Shown piece by piece: positions 20,339-32,389 of a DNA stretch of 64,000 bases; the stretch's first letter is position 1; each line of letters starts with the position of its first letter. Source of the DNA: Telmatactis stephensoni (lineage: Eukaryota > Cnidaria > Anthozoa > Actiniaria > Isophelliidae); NCBI GenBank assembly GCA_029948255.1, contig JALIZF010001669.1, positions 434,001-498,000 on the forward strand, written 5' to 3'. The notes beneath the pieces were generated by a model. The model was not told the origin of the DNA. It saw only the letters and a list, made by a program, of their open reading frames with translations, and made no database searches. The translations under genes and the position numbers were made by a program.

Positions 20339-22318
20339 ATGCCACATTGCAAGAAAAAGAAAGAGATCAAGTGGACAAAGAAAGCTACTGAGAACACTAC
20401 AACTCCCAACACCGTGAACATCAATAGCCAACAGAACAAAGCTACAAACTTTCTGCCTGAAAATCCTCAACCAACTATTGCTCCTGTGGTAGCTACAAAC
20501 GTCGACAGCCAACAGAACAAAGCTACAAACTTTCTGCCTAGAAGTCCTCAGTCAACTATTGCTCCTGTGGTAGCTACAAACGTCGACAGCCAACAGAACA
20601 AAGCTACAAACTTTCTGCCTGAAAATCCTCAACCAACTATTATTGCTCCTGTGGTAGCTACAAACGTCGACAGCCAACAGAACAAAGCTACAAACTTTCT
20701 GCCTAGAAGTCCTCAGCCAACTATTATTGCTCCTGTGGCAGCTACAAACGTCGACAGCCAACAGAACAAAGCTACAAACTTTCTGCCTAGAAGTCCTCAG
20801 CCAACTATTATTGCTCCTGTGGCAGCTACAAACGTCCACAGCCAACAGAACAAAGCTACAAACTTTCTGCCTAGAAGTCCTCAGCCAACTATTATTGCTC
20901 CTGTGGCAGCTACAAACGTCGACAGCCAACAGAACAACGCTACAAACTTTCTGCCTGGTAGTCCTCAGCCAACTATTGCTCCTGTGGTAGCTACAAACGT
21001 CGACAGCCAACAGAACAAAGCTACACACTTTCTGCTTAGAAGTCCTCAGCCAACTATTATTGCTCCTGTGGCAGCTACAAACGTCGACAGCCAACAGAAC
21101 AAAGCTACAAACTTTCTGCCTGGAAGTCCTCAGCCAACTATTATTGCTCCTGTGGCAGCTACAAACGTCGACAGCCAACAGAACAACGCTACAAACTTTC
21201 TGCCTGGTAGTCCTCAGCCAACTATTGCTTCTGTGGTAGCTACAAACGTCGACAGCCAACAGAACAAAGCTACAAACTGTCTGCCTGGAAGTCCCCAGAC
21301 CATCATCGCTTATGTACAGAACGTCTCTCCTCTAAAAAGGAACAGAAAGAACACAATCGATTACACAACGCTTACTCTACAGACAGATTCAACAACAACA
21401 CTGTCTGCTCTTTGTTACTCGAAAAGCAAGAGGAAAATCCTGGAGGAAAAAGAAACGACAAGGTCCCCAGTAAAGATTTCTCGGTACACAAGATCATCTG
21501 ACCAAACCAAGATTGTGATCAATGACAAGACGATCCTAACAGCACCAAGCGATCTTGAATACAACTTTCAGTATAATTGTGAAACAGACCATCAACCCAT
21601 AACACAACTGAAAGACCTTTCCAACGAAGACTCAACTCTAGAACACAACATTACAGTCTGTGCAAAAGTTGTCAAAGTTTATCCTTCCAAGTCTGTTGTC
21701 AACTCTCAAGCCAAAATTAATACAGTTGCCGAAGTGCTTATCTTAGATAACACTGACAAGATCCAGCTTGATTTGTGGAATGATCAGATAACACAAGTTC
21801 AAGAAGACTGTGTTTACCGATTTACAAGTTTATCCACTACCTACTGGAACAGCGTCAAGAAGTTAACAGGCACCATCAATACACTGATCAAACAAATCTT
21901 TGATCTTGGTTTATGTTCACTACAGTGTCCTGAAGATATTCCACAAATACAAGACAAACACGTGATTCAAGTTTCATCTATCCACACAGTAGAGGAGATC
22001 AAGAGGTACAAAACTTGCTGTAACTGTAATAGGCGAATCAACCAGATACAAGAGAATGTCGTCACGTGTGATCACTGCTTCCACATGATGAGAACTGCGA
22101 ATTGTCCAACAAAGCTCTATGCCAATGTAGTTATTCTTGTTGAAGATCAGAAGAAGTCCCTAACTGCCTTTGAAGATTGTTTGAAAACTGTGCTTGGTGA
22201 ATTTGATCATGTAACTATTGACACTGCTGAGATAGTTCAAGAACTGTTGTTTTTAAACAACTTAAAGATTACCTATAATGACAGAAATGTTGTCACCGAT
22301 CTTCAAGTAGAATACTAA
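20339..22318 (+). CDS. RPA-like ssDNA-binding protein with eleven 27-28 residue repeats
   Basis: Intact single-exon ORF of 659 residues. A basic N-terminus (MPHCKKKKEIKWTKK) is followed from about residue 25 to 320 by eleven tandem units of the type TNVDSQQNKATNFLPRSP, QPTIIAPVA. An OB-fold region starts at about residue 420 (LKDLSNED..ITVCAKVVKV....AEVLILDNTDKIQLDLWNDQ..VYRFTSLSTTYW). It is followed by a four-Cys zinc ribbon (CCNCNRR at about 559, CDHCFH at about 577) placed as in DBD-C of RPA70. The expected role is single-stranded DNA binding; RPA-like genes are known from some Helitrons. No Rep or helicase lies next to it on this strand. TATA box upstream and AATAAA at 22711-22716 downstream support it as a real transcription unit. 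Confidence 0.75.
   Translation: MPHCKKKKEIKWTKKATENTTTPNTVNINSQQNKATNFLPENPQPTIAPVVATNVDSQQNKATNFLPRSPQSTIAPVVATNVDSQQNKATNFLPENPQPTIIAPVVATNVDSQQNKATNFLPRSPQPTIIAPVAATNVDSQQNKATNFLPRSPQPTIIAPVAATNVHSQQNKATNFLPRSPQPTIIAPVAATNVDSQQNNATNFLPGSPQPTIAPVVATNVDSQQNKATHFLLRSPQPTIIAPVAATNVDSQQNKATNFLPGSPQPTIIAPVAATNVDSQQNNATNFLPGSPQPTIASVVATNVDSQQNKATNCLPGSPQTIIAYVQNVSPLKRNRKNTIDYTTLTLQTDSTTTLSALCYSKSKRKILEEKETTRSPVKISRYTRSSDQTKIVINDKTILTAPSDLEYNFQYNCETDHQPITQLKDLSNEDSTLEHNITVCAKVVKVYPSKSVVNSQAKINTVAEVLILDNTDKIQLDLWNDQITQVQEDCVYRFTSLSTTYWNSVKKLTGTINTLIKQIFDLGLCSLQCPEDIPQIQDKHVIQVSSIHTVEEIKRYKTCCNCNRRINQIQENVVTCDHCFHMMRTANCPTKLYANVVILVEDQKKSLTAFEDCLKTVLGEFDHVTIDTAEIVQELLFLNNLKITYNDRNVVTDLQVEY
20415..21320 (+). 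repeat. 81/84-bp coding minisatellite
   Basis: Eleven in-frame units share GTCGACAGCCAACAGAACAA. Units differ by presence or absence of one ATT codon (TIIAP versus TIAP), hence 84 or 81 bp. Several substitutions recur in non-adjacent units (ENP, RSP, GSP), which suggests unequal exchange. The opposite strand is open across the array, an effect of repeat composition. Confidence 0.85.
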
Positions 22319-22710
22319 GTAAGATAACATTGATAAGATCTTTTCTTATGTTTGAACATTGACGTTTGAAAACTATATTGGTAAGGTTTGCTTTACTGTT
22401 GAATGTTATGCATTTGAATGCTATTGCCATTTTTGACTTGTTAGAGTGATTTTCATAAATCGATGTAACACTCACTCCTTAGATTATTATGCTTTACATC
22501 ATTTGTTTTCAATTGTATCAATTTGACTAGTACACTTTGTTTCACAGGTTTATGAAAACCACTCTAATAATCAGAACTTATTCATCAGATAATCTAAGTT
22601 TACATTTCATTTATCTGAACTTACTGTTATCAGTTAATCTATTAAGTTTACATTTCATTGTTATTCACTGTTCATAGTTTACATTGTTATCCTGAAAGTT
22701 TGACATGTTC

Positions 22711-22716
22711 AATAAA
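22711..22716 (+). terminator. Poly(A) signal after the RPA-like gene
   Basis: AATAAA, about 390 bp past the stop codon, in an otherwise AT-rich 3' region. Confidence 0.4.
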
Positions 22717-22910
22717 ATTGTTGAGTTTAAATTGTTTATAGTTGCACAGTTCCCTGCTCATGTAGACTAGACAATAGTGAAAACTCTCACTTTTTCAGTA
22801 TTTCACTTTTTTGTATTCTCACTTTTTGCTTCATAGATCCATTAATGCACTGCTAATGTTCCAGTTGTTCATAGGTTGACTAATGTTATCCAGGATTAAC
22901 TCCAGCAGGG

Positions 22911-23010
22911 GTCAGGGAAAAGTCAGGGGAAAACCCAGTCAGTGAAAAGTCAGGGAATTCTTTATTTGGTCAGGGAAATTGAGATTTTCACTTTAAGTCA
23001 GGGAATTTTG
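22911..23010 (+). repeat. Cluster of GTCAGGGAA-type short repeats
   Basis: Six copies of GTCAGGGAA or a one-base variant within 100 bp, with irregular spacing of 11-29 bp. Not in a coding frame. Likely a decayed short repeat element. Confidence 0.6.
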
Positions 23011-23369
23011 TATAAGTAACTAAAAAATATTTTTTGTAGATGCTATTTTAAGTAAAGAAAAAGAGATGGGAAATGGCTGTACACAGGCTAAAACGTTGGC
23101 TGTTTATTTCTTATGCAAATTCATAAGCCATTATATTATCAATTTTTGCTGATCACGTGATCAGTCATTTGGCGATGGATTTCTTAGAGATAGGAGCTCG
23201 TAAGTCGAAAGCATTTATGGACAAAACCACAATAATTCTGAATTGCATTGATTATGGACAGACGCAAAAGGTTTTATCGAATGTTGTCTATGTTTAGAGG
23301 TAAATACCGCCATTGGTCACAAGTTTTCCTGAGAAAACAGCCGAAACTGGAGGTTTTTTGTGTTCCCTT

Positions 23370-24195
23370 TTACAGACCTTTATAGAAAACTATCTTCTAT
23401 GGCTTTTATCAAGAACGATCAAATTGTGTTGTTTTTATGATCAAAACTAATAATATTCTCAAAACTTGGACAAAAGTGTCCGTACTTTTCACTAATCAGT
23501 GTGACTCAAGAAGCGACGTTTTTGACAATAGTTTGACAACTTTCATAGAAGGAATCTGGCAGAAATTATGCTGAACAAAGAGTTTTCTGTTTTTATAATC
23601 GAACTATGACTTGAAAAAAGACGAAACGGTAAAATATAAGACCATATAACTTACAGTTCTTCAAGATTTGCAAGTCTTTACGTGCTCTTCGATGCAGCGT
23701 TCAACATGGTGAATTGAAAGCCGTGTTTTTGGCTGAAGCTGAAGTTTGAAAGAGGCTTACAGAATGAGGATTTTGCTGGTAAAGGAGAAGCTGTCGATTT
23801 GAATTATCCATTGGCTGTTTACCAATAGCTTGTGTTAAAACATCTCTTTACTGGCGTAGTTGGATTTTTACGAATAATGTACAAGTTGTCTCGTGGCGAC
23901 GGTCAAGTTTGGAAATCTTCTTCTGTACATTGTACATGTCCTTGTACGTAAGTAAGAAAAAAAAACTTTGTTTAATTTAACTGACTGGCGTCGTTTGAAA
24001 ATTAATGCTCAACCGAGTCGTTTTCTTTGAATATTTACACTTTTTTGCTTGTGAATTGTTTGTAAATTAAACTAAAATTGGAAAGATGGAAAGTCTTTTC
24101 TTATATCTTTAAGTTTTGGTTTCCTTACTAAAGTAAAATTTGTAGTCACACAAACTCATTCGTCAGAAAAACATGTCTTTATCGGTGAAAGCCAT
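23370..24195 (+). repeat. Long dispersed repeat, copy 1
   Basis: Begins around TAGAAAACTATCTTCTATGG and ends near ATTCGTCAGAAAAACATGTC. The order of blocks matches 38467-39395 in the same orientation: AAGAACGATCAAATTGTGTT, ACTAATCAGTGTGACTCAA, TTTGACAACTTTCAT, GAGTTTTCTGTTTTTATAAT, GTGAATTGAAAGCCGTGTTTT, TTGTCTCGTGGCGAC. No coding capacity. An unclassified non-autonomous element. Confidence 0.7.
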
Positions 24196-25369
24196 TTAGT
24201 TATCAACTCCATAACTCGAAGATAGCTTTAATTCCTTAGCCGAGGTTTTGCCCTTCCCATCAACCACACGTCATATTGGCTTTCTTGTTCATAGTTCTTC
24301 CGACCGTAAAAGGGCAATGTTCATGTCTTTTGTTCATCACAAAAACATGGAGCCCTTTCTAAAAATTAGCATCCAAATTTCTTTTTCTATCAGTTAATAA
24401 AGGTATTTTTCCTATATGTTCAATTTTTTAAGCTGATTTTTACTTATTTTGTTGGGTTGTTTGTCACTGTCCTGGCATTTTCTACAAACGGTGAAAAAAC
24501 CGATAATTCAAAGCGACGAAAAAAATCAACAAAAACAGATCACGATGTTTTAAAGTTTTCTGAAATGGAAAACACATGTTAGAGAAGGTTTTCTTGCATT
24601 TCTCTTGTCTATTTTTCGCCAAAAAACGATAAAAAAACAACTTCAAAAACCAAATCTCAACCACAGAATCAGCTGTTCAATTTTATTCACTTCCGGTCAC
24701 TACGGTAATTTGTGCGCAAAGCATCATGGGAAGCTATGCCAATCCTCCTTGGTTGAGATAGTGAACTGGCGAAACTGGCGGCCATTTTGAAATACTAGTA
24801 AGCTGGAAGCTGGTAAGTGAAGCACAGGAAGCACTGTCATAAATGTGTAGAGCTGAGCCTACAAAATAAGGTAGTTCTAAATGCTTTTTGGTATAAAACA
24901 GTATACTGATCATTCTTGTTTTTTGTTAACGATTTGTTAACATTTACTACATAATTTGGTACATAATTATTAAACTTAAGCTTAAGCTTACAGTTTTTTA
25001 GATGTCATCGTTATTATTACATGTAATTCAATCATATAATTAACTTATTATTACATCTTATTGTCAGATTTGAAACTTGTATTTCGCTGAAACATTTCAA
25101 ATTTGAAATATTTCATACTAGTTAAGCTACAATGTATGTCATTCCAAGACCTAACCCAAATTTTCTTATCTAAACTGCTCATAGGTGTAACTATTTGAAA
25201 AGAGTTCATTAATGATCTTGATTTGTATTCATAAGGGAGACTGCTTGCAGGGTAAGTAATCTGTGGCGTTAGTAGGTATTAATTGAATCATCAAGCTATG
25301 CATTAGTTGAAGGTCACATCTTAATATTATTGATTCTATTATCACATCATAGTTGATTCTAATAATAGC
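24196..25369. other. Non-coding interval
   Basis: No supported gene or repeat family. AT-rich with scattered short ORFs. Confidence 0.4.
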
Positions 25370-26250
25370 TTAAAGGCTTCAGTGCTTGTTTTACCATAGA
25401 TGTATTGTTCTAATAATAGATGTAGTAAAATTATCTGTAGTCTTTGAAGGTTGCACCTGTTGGTTTGCCATAATAATTTGTTTATGATGACAAATGTATC
25501 CATCAAAGTTATCCAATGTACTTGAAGACTTAAGTCAAAGTGTCCAGTGTACTTAAAGGCCTCCTCTTGGTTTGCCCTAGATATTAGAATATAGTCAAAG
25601 CTCTCTTGGTTTGCCATAGATATTAGAATGATTGTATCCATTGTACTTAAAGGCCTCCTTTTGGTTTGCCATACTGTAGATATTAGAATGTAGTCAAAGT
25701 ATCCATTGTACTTAAAGGCCACCTCTTGGTTTACCATAATTGATGGATATTAGAATGTAGTCAAACTATTTGTAGTTAAAGCTGAAGGCCATCTCTTGGT
25801 CTGCTATACTCAAAAAGTTCAATGATATTACAGTAGATTATTGTAGTCTGAGTGTCCATTGCATTTAAAGGCCAGCTCTTGGTTGGTCATAGATATTACA
25901 ATAGACATTGTTCTTAAAGGCCTCCTCTTGGTTTGCCATTATAGATATAACAATGTGGTCTGAGTGTCTATATTCCATTTAAAGGCCAGCTCTTGGTTGG
26001 TCATAGATATTACGATAGACATTATTCGTAAAGGCCACCTCTTGGTTTGCCATTATAGCAATGTAGTCTGAGTGTCCATTGTATTTAAAGACAAGCTCTT
26101 GGTTTGTCATAGATATTATGTTTGCCATTATAGATAAAACAATGTAGCCTGAGTGTCCATTGCATTTAAAGGCCAGCTCTCGGTTTGTCACAGACATTAC
26201 AGTAGAGTTGAAGTGTGCATTGTTCTTTAAAGGGCCACCTCTTGGTTTGG
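25370..26250 (-). repeat. Diverged minisatellite
   Basis: At least twelve imperfect copies of a unit containing TTAAAGGCCxCCTCTTGGTTTGCCATAGATATTA and a GTAGTCTGAGTGTCCATTG-like spacer. The right half shows a dimeric pattern of about 115 bp. Short ORFs across it are repeat artefacts. It lies about 600 bp past the 3' end of the minus-strand Helitron coding region. Confidence 0.75.
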
Positions 26251-26817
26251 TTTACAATTTTGCTTAATTACAATTGCTTGTCATGAATGGTTCTTTATGT
26301 ATAGTCTAGTTACATGTACGCATTGTACTGAAATAGCTTTTTTGTCTTAATTTCTTGTTCTTATTATTTTGTAAAATAGTACTTGGTGCTTTAGGAGTGA
26401 ACATGCATACATTGTAGCTTATATGATTGTAGATAAGATTGTAATTGGGTAATCTGCAAAAGAATGATTTCAATTTATTAGTCATAATATTAAATTATCT
26501 AATTGACGAGTTGACAAAGTAAACAGCATTTTACCTACCTTGTGTAATGTTGAATGTACTGTGTTATCAGACACCATGAAGGTGTCTTGGTCCCACTTGC
26601 AGTGGGATAAGCTATTAGTATTTAAATAGCTACATGTACCAGTATTTAACATTCTTTTCTGTAAATATATAGTATGACTATAATGTATGACTGTTTATAA
26701 TATAGCTGAATTATAATGTTCACACATTCTGATTGGCTGAGAGACCACCAAAATCTGAGAAAATTCTGATTGGCTGAGAGATCACGAAAATTATTATAAT
26801 GAAGGAAAGCTTATAAT
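26251..26817. other. Interval between minisatellite and Helitron, with duplicated CCAAT-type block
   Basis: ATTCTGATTGGCTGAGAGA occurs twice, at about 26728 and 26765. Its reverse complement is found at about 39410 at the end of the second long dispersed repeat. Otherwise no feature. Confidence 0.5.
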
Positions 26818-27950
26818 TTATTTAAAGTTTAATGACATTTTAATTGCATCATGATCAGAATAGTATACTGGGACTACAGAAGAGTCAATTGAGGGTACCA
26901 CTGTATTTCTTACATATACGTGGTCTAGTAAACTGCCTGTTGATATGAATGTTGGACTTTGAACAATCTGTGTATAACTTAGAGATTCCATAAGGGAAAC
27001 AAGTGGTTGGACTTCATTATCATTTAAATAATTTATATTGAAATCACCAAGAATGATATCTATATCATGGCTGTGCAGAATATATTCCATGTGATTTATG
27101 TATTGTGGAATATTGGAACCATTCTTACGATAAAGTAGGAGTATTGTAATCCCTGCTGGTGTCATAAAATTACTGTTTACAACAATAAATTTGATTGCAT
27201 TTATTTCAGGAAAGTAGTGATGTTCTTTGATTTCTAGATTTCTTTTTGAACAAAGTGCTAAGCTGGAATATCTATCAGAGACATGATCTTGCCTGTATAG
27301 TGTGAAAGGATATAAATTATTTGCTATTTCACTATCATTGGTACTAAGCAAAAGTTGTGTTTCTGTGAAACATATTATGTCAGTATTGAAAATGTTTAAG
27401 TCATGTTTAACATCAATACTATGTTTTTGTAACGACCTTACATTAAGAAGAGAAATAGTTAATGTTGAGCTGCATTCTGAAATATTAGTGTTTTGCAGTT
27501 GTAATAGTGAAGTTTCTCTCAATCTTTCATATTCTTTATGTACTCTAGGGTCTGCTCTTACATGTTTACTTTGCAACTCTCCTAGAACATAAACACCATT
27601 TATGGAAGTTGGACGGCTTAATGCAACATAAATTTGTCCATGAAGTGAATGATCTTTGTTTCAATAATTTACAAACTTATCACAACTTCATGTAAAGAGA
27701 GTCCTTGAACTTTATGTATTGTTACAGCATATGCAAGTGTAATAGGAATTGTACTCTTTGTATTTCTGGTGAAGATGGTTTACTGGTCTTATTTGATCTT
27801 GCTAGTATTGGTTCAATAGGACCAGCATTGTTTTCTCTAACAAATAGGCTGCTAGATTTTGCAATCATATTTTGCCAGCTTTGCCATCCTCAAATTTGAT
27901 GTAAATGACAGTTGGTTTTTGTGTATTTTCATTTGATATCAATTTTAGGA
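26818..27950 (-). pseudogene. Helitron helicase C-terminus and endonuclease (EEP) domain
   Basis: An open frame of 252 codons (27576-26818) encodes an endonuclease/exonuclease/phosphatase fold. It has LLNVRSLQ (metal-site Asn), CFTETQL (Glu72), IILGDFNIN (Asp/Asn) and YYSDHDAI (terminal SDH). It starts with VRADPRVHKEYERLRE, the usual linker after the helicase. Upstream on the same strand, decayed sequence at about 27590-27900 still reads QIYVALSRPTS, the last SF1B motif, with stops and frame changes. Helicase joined to an EEP endonuclease is characteristic of the Helentron/Helitron2 group in animals. Its catalytic residues look intact, but the rest of the polyprotein is broken. Confidence 0.8.
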
Positions 27951-28045
27951 CAGTCCCTATTTGGCCTATATAATCAGTCTATCTGCAATGTCAATGTTTG
28001 TTTGTCACATTACCTTAGCACCTACTTTTACAAAGATATCATAAT

Positions 28046-29180
28046 CTAGTCACCTGTCTCTGATCTTCCTTTGATAAAAGCTCTAATCAATGTCACTTTG
28101 AGAAACATTCTTGGATACTGGTCGTCTGCTCTAAGTTGAAACATGGGTCCAGGTATTTGAGCTAGTTTGTTATTGTTGTGCTCATTGACAGGTCTATTTT
28201 CTGCATATATGTGAATAGCATCTGATGGATAGTTATCATCTGCTGGGTCTATTATTCTTGAGTGAATGCACTTTATATCTTCATCAGTTTGGGTAGCAGT
28301 GCGAAATCTGTTTAACATCTCAGCAAATGGCTGATCATCTTTTTGTCTCATGATATCAATGAGTTCTATCATTGTGAATAGATGCCAGGGATGATACAGG
28401 TTATAAGTATCATTGTTGTAGCTTTCAAATACTGGTTTTCTCCTTATTGGTGGTAATTGGTACATATCTCCTACTGCAATGATACTTATTCCAGCAAAAA
28501 GTTTAGAGGCTGGTGAGTCAAATATTTCTCTTAGTCTTTGATGAATGTGAAGTAATGTAGAATTACCAACCATAGAAATCTCATCTATTACAATAAGCTT
28601 AAGTTCTGATAAAAAGAGCCTCATTTGAGTTCTATTTTGGTCTGTTAGTGGTTTTAAAGTAGTACCTGTTTCTTTTGGAATTCCCAGAGCTGTGTTTATG
28701 GTTGTGCCATTTATGTTTATAGCAGCAACTCCAGTTGGAGCCATGAGAAGTACAGATGGCAATTCAGGGTTTATTGGTGCATGTCTGAAAGTCTTTGTTA
28801 CAGCATGATATATTGTTTTGATCAAATGACTCTTACCAGCCCCAGCACCTCCAGTGATAAAAAGAAATATTTCTTTTGCTTCTTGTGGTTTAAGACAACT
28901 CATGTTTTTCATTTTATTTCTGCACCAGGTTAGAACATGATCAAATGCATATCGCTGTCTGTTATTTAAAGATCTTACACATTCACGCAGTTCATCATCA
29001 GAAATGACTGTAGGTTGAGTATATCCTGATATTCCTGAAGGTACATGTTGATCAGAACCAGATGATGAAGACAAATGTGAAGGTATTTGTTCATTAAAAG
29101 ATTCTTCTACATTTGTGTCATCTTGAATTTCAGTGTGTATATCATCATTTTCTTGATCATCATAGAATCATAGGAATGAA
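28046..29180 (-). pseudogene. Helitron PIF1-type helicase, N-terminal two thirds
   Basis: A 342-codon open frame (29074-28046) with Walker A GGAGAGKS (residues 75-82), APTGVAA (112-118), Walker B IDEISM (163-168) and motif III GDMYQLPPI (202-210). It then reads HPWHLFTMIELIDIMRQ and FAEMLNRFR, all typical of Helitron-encoded PIF1 helicases. An acidic, serine-rich linker precedes it at 29075-29180. After residue 342 the frame breaks. Role: 5'-3' DNA unwinding during rolling-circle-like transposition. It is one piece of a minus-strand Helitron reaching from about 34.4 to 26.8 kb. Confidence 0.9.
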
Positions 29181-29380
29181 TGATGCTACCTTGGTTGTTT
29201 CTTAGACTTCAAGTGCTTCTGTGACTGCTTCTGTATCAGGTTCAAATATAGACCTGTTGTGATCTACTATTGGTTGAATGTCAGGTTCATAGTATTTTGA
29301 TGCATAGGTACCATCACTGTGCAAGAGCTTACTTTCATCTCTCCATGGATGTAAAGCATCAGTAAGTGATGAAAAACTTT

Positions 29381-31255
29381 TCAGGCTCCTTTCTCTTGTT
29401 GGTGTATGATATCTATTACAGTTTTGACTTTTCTACGTTTCATAATTTCCTTAGTATCAGTTAATCTTATTGGTCTGGAAGTGAACATTCTATGATTTTC
29501 TGCGTATGTTGAAATGTCAATCAAGATTTTCTGTGAGCACTGTGGCTGGGCATCTCTGTTTCTTGACATCCTTCCTATAATCCTTTATAATAATAAGAGG
29601 CAAACTCTGCTAGACATAGATTGTTAACAGAAGGAATACGATTGTGGTCTCTTAGTGTAACGTTCAATTATATTGTACTTGTATATATCAGTGCTATCGT
29701 CAAGTTCTTCAAGTTCCTCTTGTGATTTTGCAATGGCGTATTCTTTTGTCTGTGGTAAGTCAGTGCTGACAAATACTGCTGTTGGGAAAATCTTCCTAAG
29801 CCATAATTCAGGCATACATCTGTATCCACATTCTTGTGAACTGACTTCTCTAGTTGACAAGATGCAAGCACCAATTTTTTTCAATCCATCTCTTATGTTC
29901 ATATTGGCGTCTTTAGCTTCTTTGCTGCATTCATAATAGCTTGTGAGCATTCAGTCTCATCTTTTGTGAAATATGAACACACATGTTATACACTTGTAGT
30001 GATTGAAACTGGCTGTAAATCAACATTAGCAGCAAATCCCTTTATTCCTGCCGCAAAGTAGTAATTGTTTATAAAACAACTATCTATGGGTCGTCTCAAG
30101 TGCATTCATAATCAGAATCAAGTGAATAGATAAAGCTGAGTAGTACTGATCTTCTGTTATACCAATAGAGCTGAATATATCAGATTCTGTAAGTGTAAAG
30201 TCATAATTTGGTTTACTTGGATTCAGTACATCATCTATCTTGTCTTTAACTAACGTAAGAGTTTCCCTTCTTTTTTCAAGTATGTTTGTTTTCATGTCAT
30301 TGTCAATATCATCTGAGAGAGGCTCAGTCACAATTGTTCTATTTGTAAAAAACTGACCAAGGTTGAATCTGCAGCGAATGTTTTTTGTATTTCTATACAG
30401 GATTTTTTGAATGGCGGTGCTTCTGATAGGTTTTAACTAATTCATGTAATTTAGGGTCTTACTTGTTTATCTGGGAGGTAGCCCTTGTACATGCTTATCA
30501 ATGAAGTCTATGTAAGCTTGTTTATTATCATTGTCTAATTTAGGGCAGTCAGAAGTCCATATCAAAGCATGCAAGTGAGGAGAGCCTCGCATTTGAAACT
30601 CTATCCGAAGTGCATAGTATAACTATTTTCCCTATTGGGTTTGCATTTGTTAGTAGAACTTCAGTGAAAAATGTTCTCTCCTCTGTACTTGAAATGTTTT
30701 CAACAAGCTACTGGATAGATTCAAGCATTTGACACCTTTCATTATAAGATAAAGCCTTCAACCTCAATCATCAGTGCATATCATTGCCTTGTGTTCCTAG
30801 CAATAATCTGAAAGAGCTCAGGCCATCTAAGCATCAGCACAAGATAATGTCATGAACCATTGTGGTATTCCAAGCTGTTTTATCCATAGCTATTCAGTTC
30901 ATACATAAATCTCTGCCACAGTAAGGTGGTGTACCTGGAATGTGTCCTCAAAAATAGATCAAGCATTGATCTTGACCAATAAGATTTTGTAAGCTGTTTG
31001 TACGTTTGATCTTATCTGAGAGGCAGTAGTGATTGACCATGAACTTTTTTTTAGAGCAATATTTGCTATCAGAGACTTTCGTCTGTTCTATAATGAATTG
31101 TGCAAAGAAGAGATACTAGGGGTTTGTTGCAAATCTTCCACTTACAATGTAAATAGTCGTGCATTGAAATATTTAACTGGTGACAACTTAACATCACGAT
31201 TAGCATTATAACCAAATTTCCCAGTGGGAAACAAAGGGAAAGCCAGCTCTTCAGC
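29381..31255 (-). pseudogene. Helitron HUH Rep (replication initiator) region, heavily mutated
   Basis: Read 3' to 5' on the plus strand: LPLFPTGKFGYNANRD and LSPVKYFNARL (about 31245-31150), LGIPQWFMTLSCADA (about 30875-30830), and the HUH motif RGSPHLHALIW (30589 downwards, the two His codons at 30577-30575 and 30571-30569). Then come KRRETLTLVKDKIDDVLNPSKPNYD (30280-30200), SSQECGYRCMPELWLRKIFP..VFVSTDLP (29860-29770) and SQEELEELDDSTDIYKYNIIERY. These are the standard Helitron Rep landmarks in order. Many stops and frame changes interrupt them, so no Rep protein can be made. Role in a live element: cleaving and rejoining DNA through a Tyr. Confidence 0.85.
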
Positions 31256-32297
31256 ATTGTTTGTCAGTCATAAATGCGACAGGATGTCTGTTCTCACCTG
31301 GTGCAATATTGTAGATTTCATTGCCTATTGATACTTGATCATAATTATCTTCAACACTGACAGGGTAGTCTGGTATTACAGACTGCAAACATGTCTCATT
31401 TATTGATGTTCTAAATTCATTTAAAGGGTCGTCATTCTCTTCATTATCACCAGTAGTGGTGTTGTAGTCATTTGCTACAGGTTTGGTCAAATGAACTGGA
31501 TGAACTGTTTACTTCAGCAACTAAAGATTCATTGTTCAGAGGTTCATTTTCATTGCTAACAACACCATTTTCATTTGAAAAATCTTGTGAAGGGATATCA
31601 GATTAGAGTGGATATTACTCATGTCAACAGCTATATCACTGTACAATGGGTTATTCATTTTCAACCAGTTAAGAGCACATGAGATTATCTGAGGACGGAC
31701 TGCTTGAAAGTACACATGACCTCTAAACTGAAGTTTCCTTTTAAGTTTCAGCAATATAATGCCAGATCTTTCTGCGGGACGTGGAAGTATATTGCATGTT
31801 TGATCACAGTCAACTGGTACATTACAGATTGCTCCCTTAATTTTTCTCTGCTGACCTTTGGGCATTACTACTATTTTTTGAAAAACAATTCTTTGTGCAA
31901 TAAGTATCTGTTCAAGTTTTTCCAAGACTGACAGTTCAGGTGGTATTTCATCTACTTGCAAATTATTATGTACAGCTTGACATGGTATTTGTTGTTTTAG
32001 GAGTTTAGAATGACAGGTTTTGCAAATGTATTGTTTTTCATCAAATGATGTCTTTCCTGTAAACAGTTGTTGAATTTTGTATTTACTTTCTTGTAGTATG
32101 ATAACTGTTTTTCTATATAATAACCTGTCACAGACAGTGCATATGTAGTATGGGCTTCTCTTCTTCTTCTTTGAAAACTTGATATGTAGTGCTCCAATCA
32201 TACTGTTGGTTCTTCTTAGAATATACAGATATGAGAATAGATTATATATTGATAAACTTCTTTCTTTTTCTGCTGGATTTAAAGAATCATAACACAT
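31251..32297 (-). pseudogene. Helitron N-terminal zinc and DUF6570-like region
   Basis: The 253-codon frame (32297-31536) has two CxxC pairs (YICTVCDRLLY, YICKTCHSKLL). It continues with IPPELSVLEKLEQILIAQRIVF, QRKIKGAICNVPVD, ILPRPAERSGIILLKLKRKLQFRGHVYF and LNWLKMNNPLYSDI, all hallmarks of the region before Rep in animal Helitrons. A second piece (31490-31251) reads LQSVIPDYPVSVEDN, QVSIGNEIYNIAPGE and HPVAFMTDKQC, which leads into the Rep domain after a stop. Confidence 0.85.
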
Positions 32298-32389
32298 GTG
32301 ACTGTTTTAAAGCGGACGTTTGATAGATGATTTTGTTTTTCTGTTAAAATCCATGGAATTATACTTTGTTTGACTGTTAGTACGCATCT

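Noticed and set aside
20552..21259. Long minus-strand ORF with VDVCSxHRSN repeats
   Set aside because: Exact antisense of the RPA-like repeat array; open only because the repeat unit has no stop in that frame.
25370..26250. CRISPR-like array
   Set aside because: Units are diverged, spacers are related to each other, and the context is eukaryotic; it is a minisatellite.
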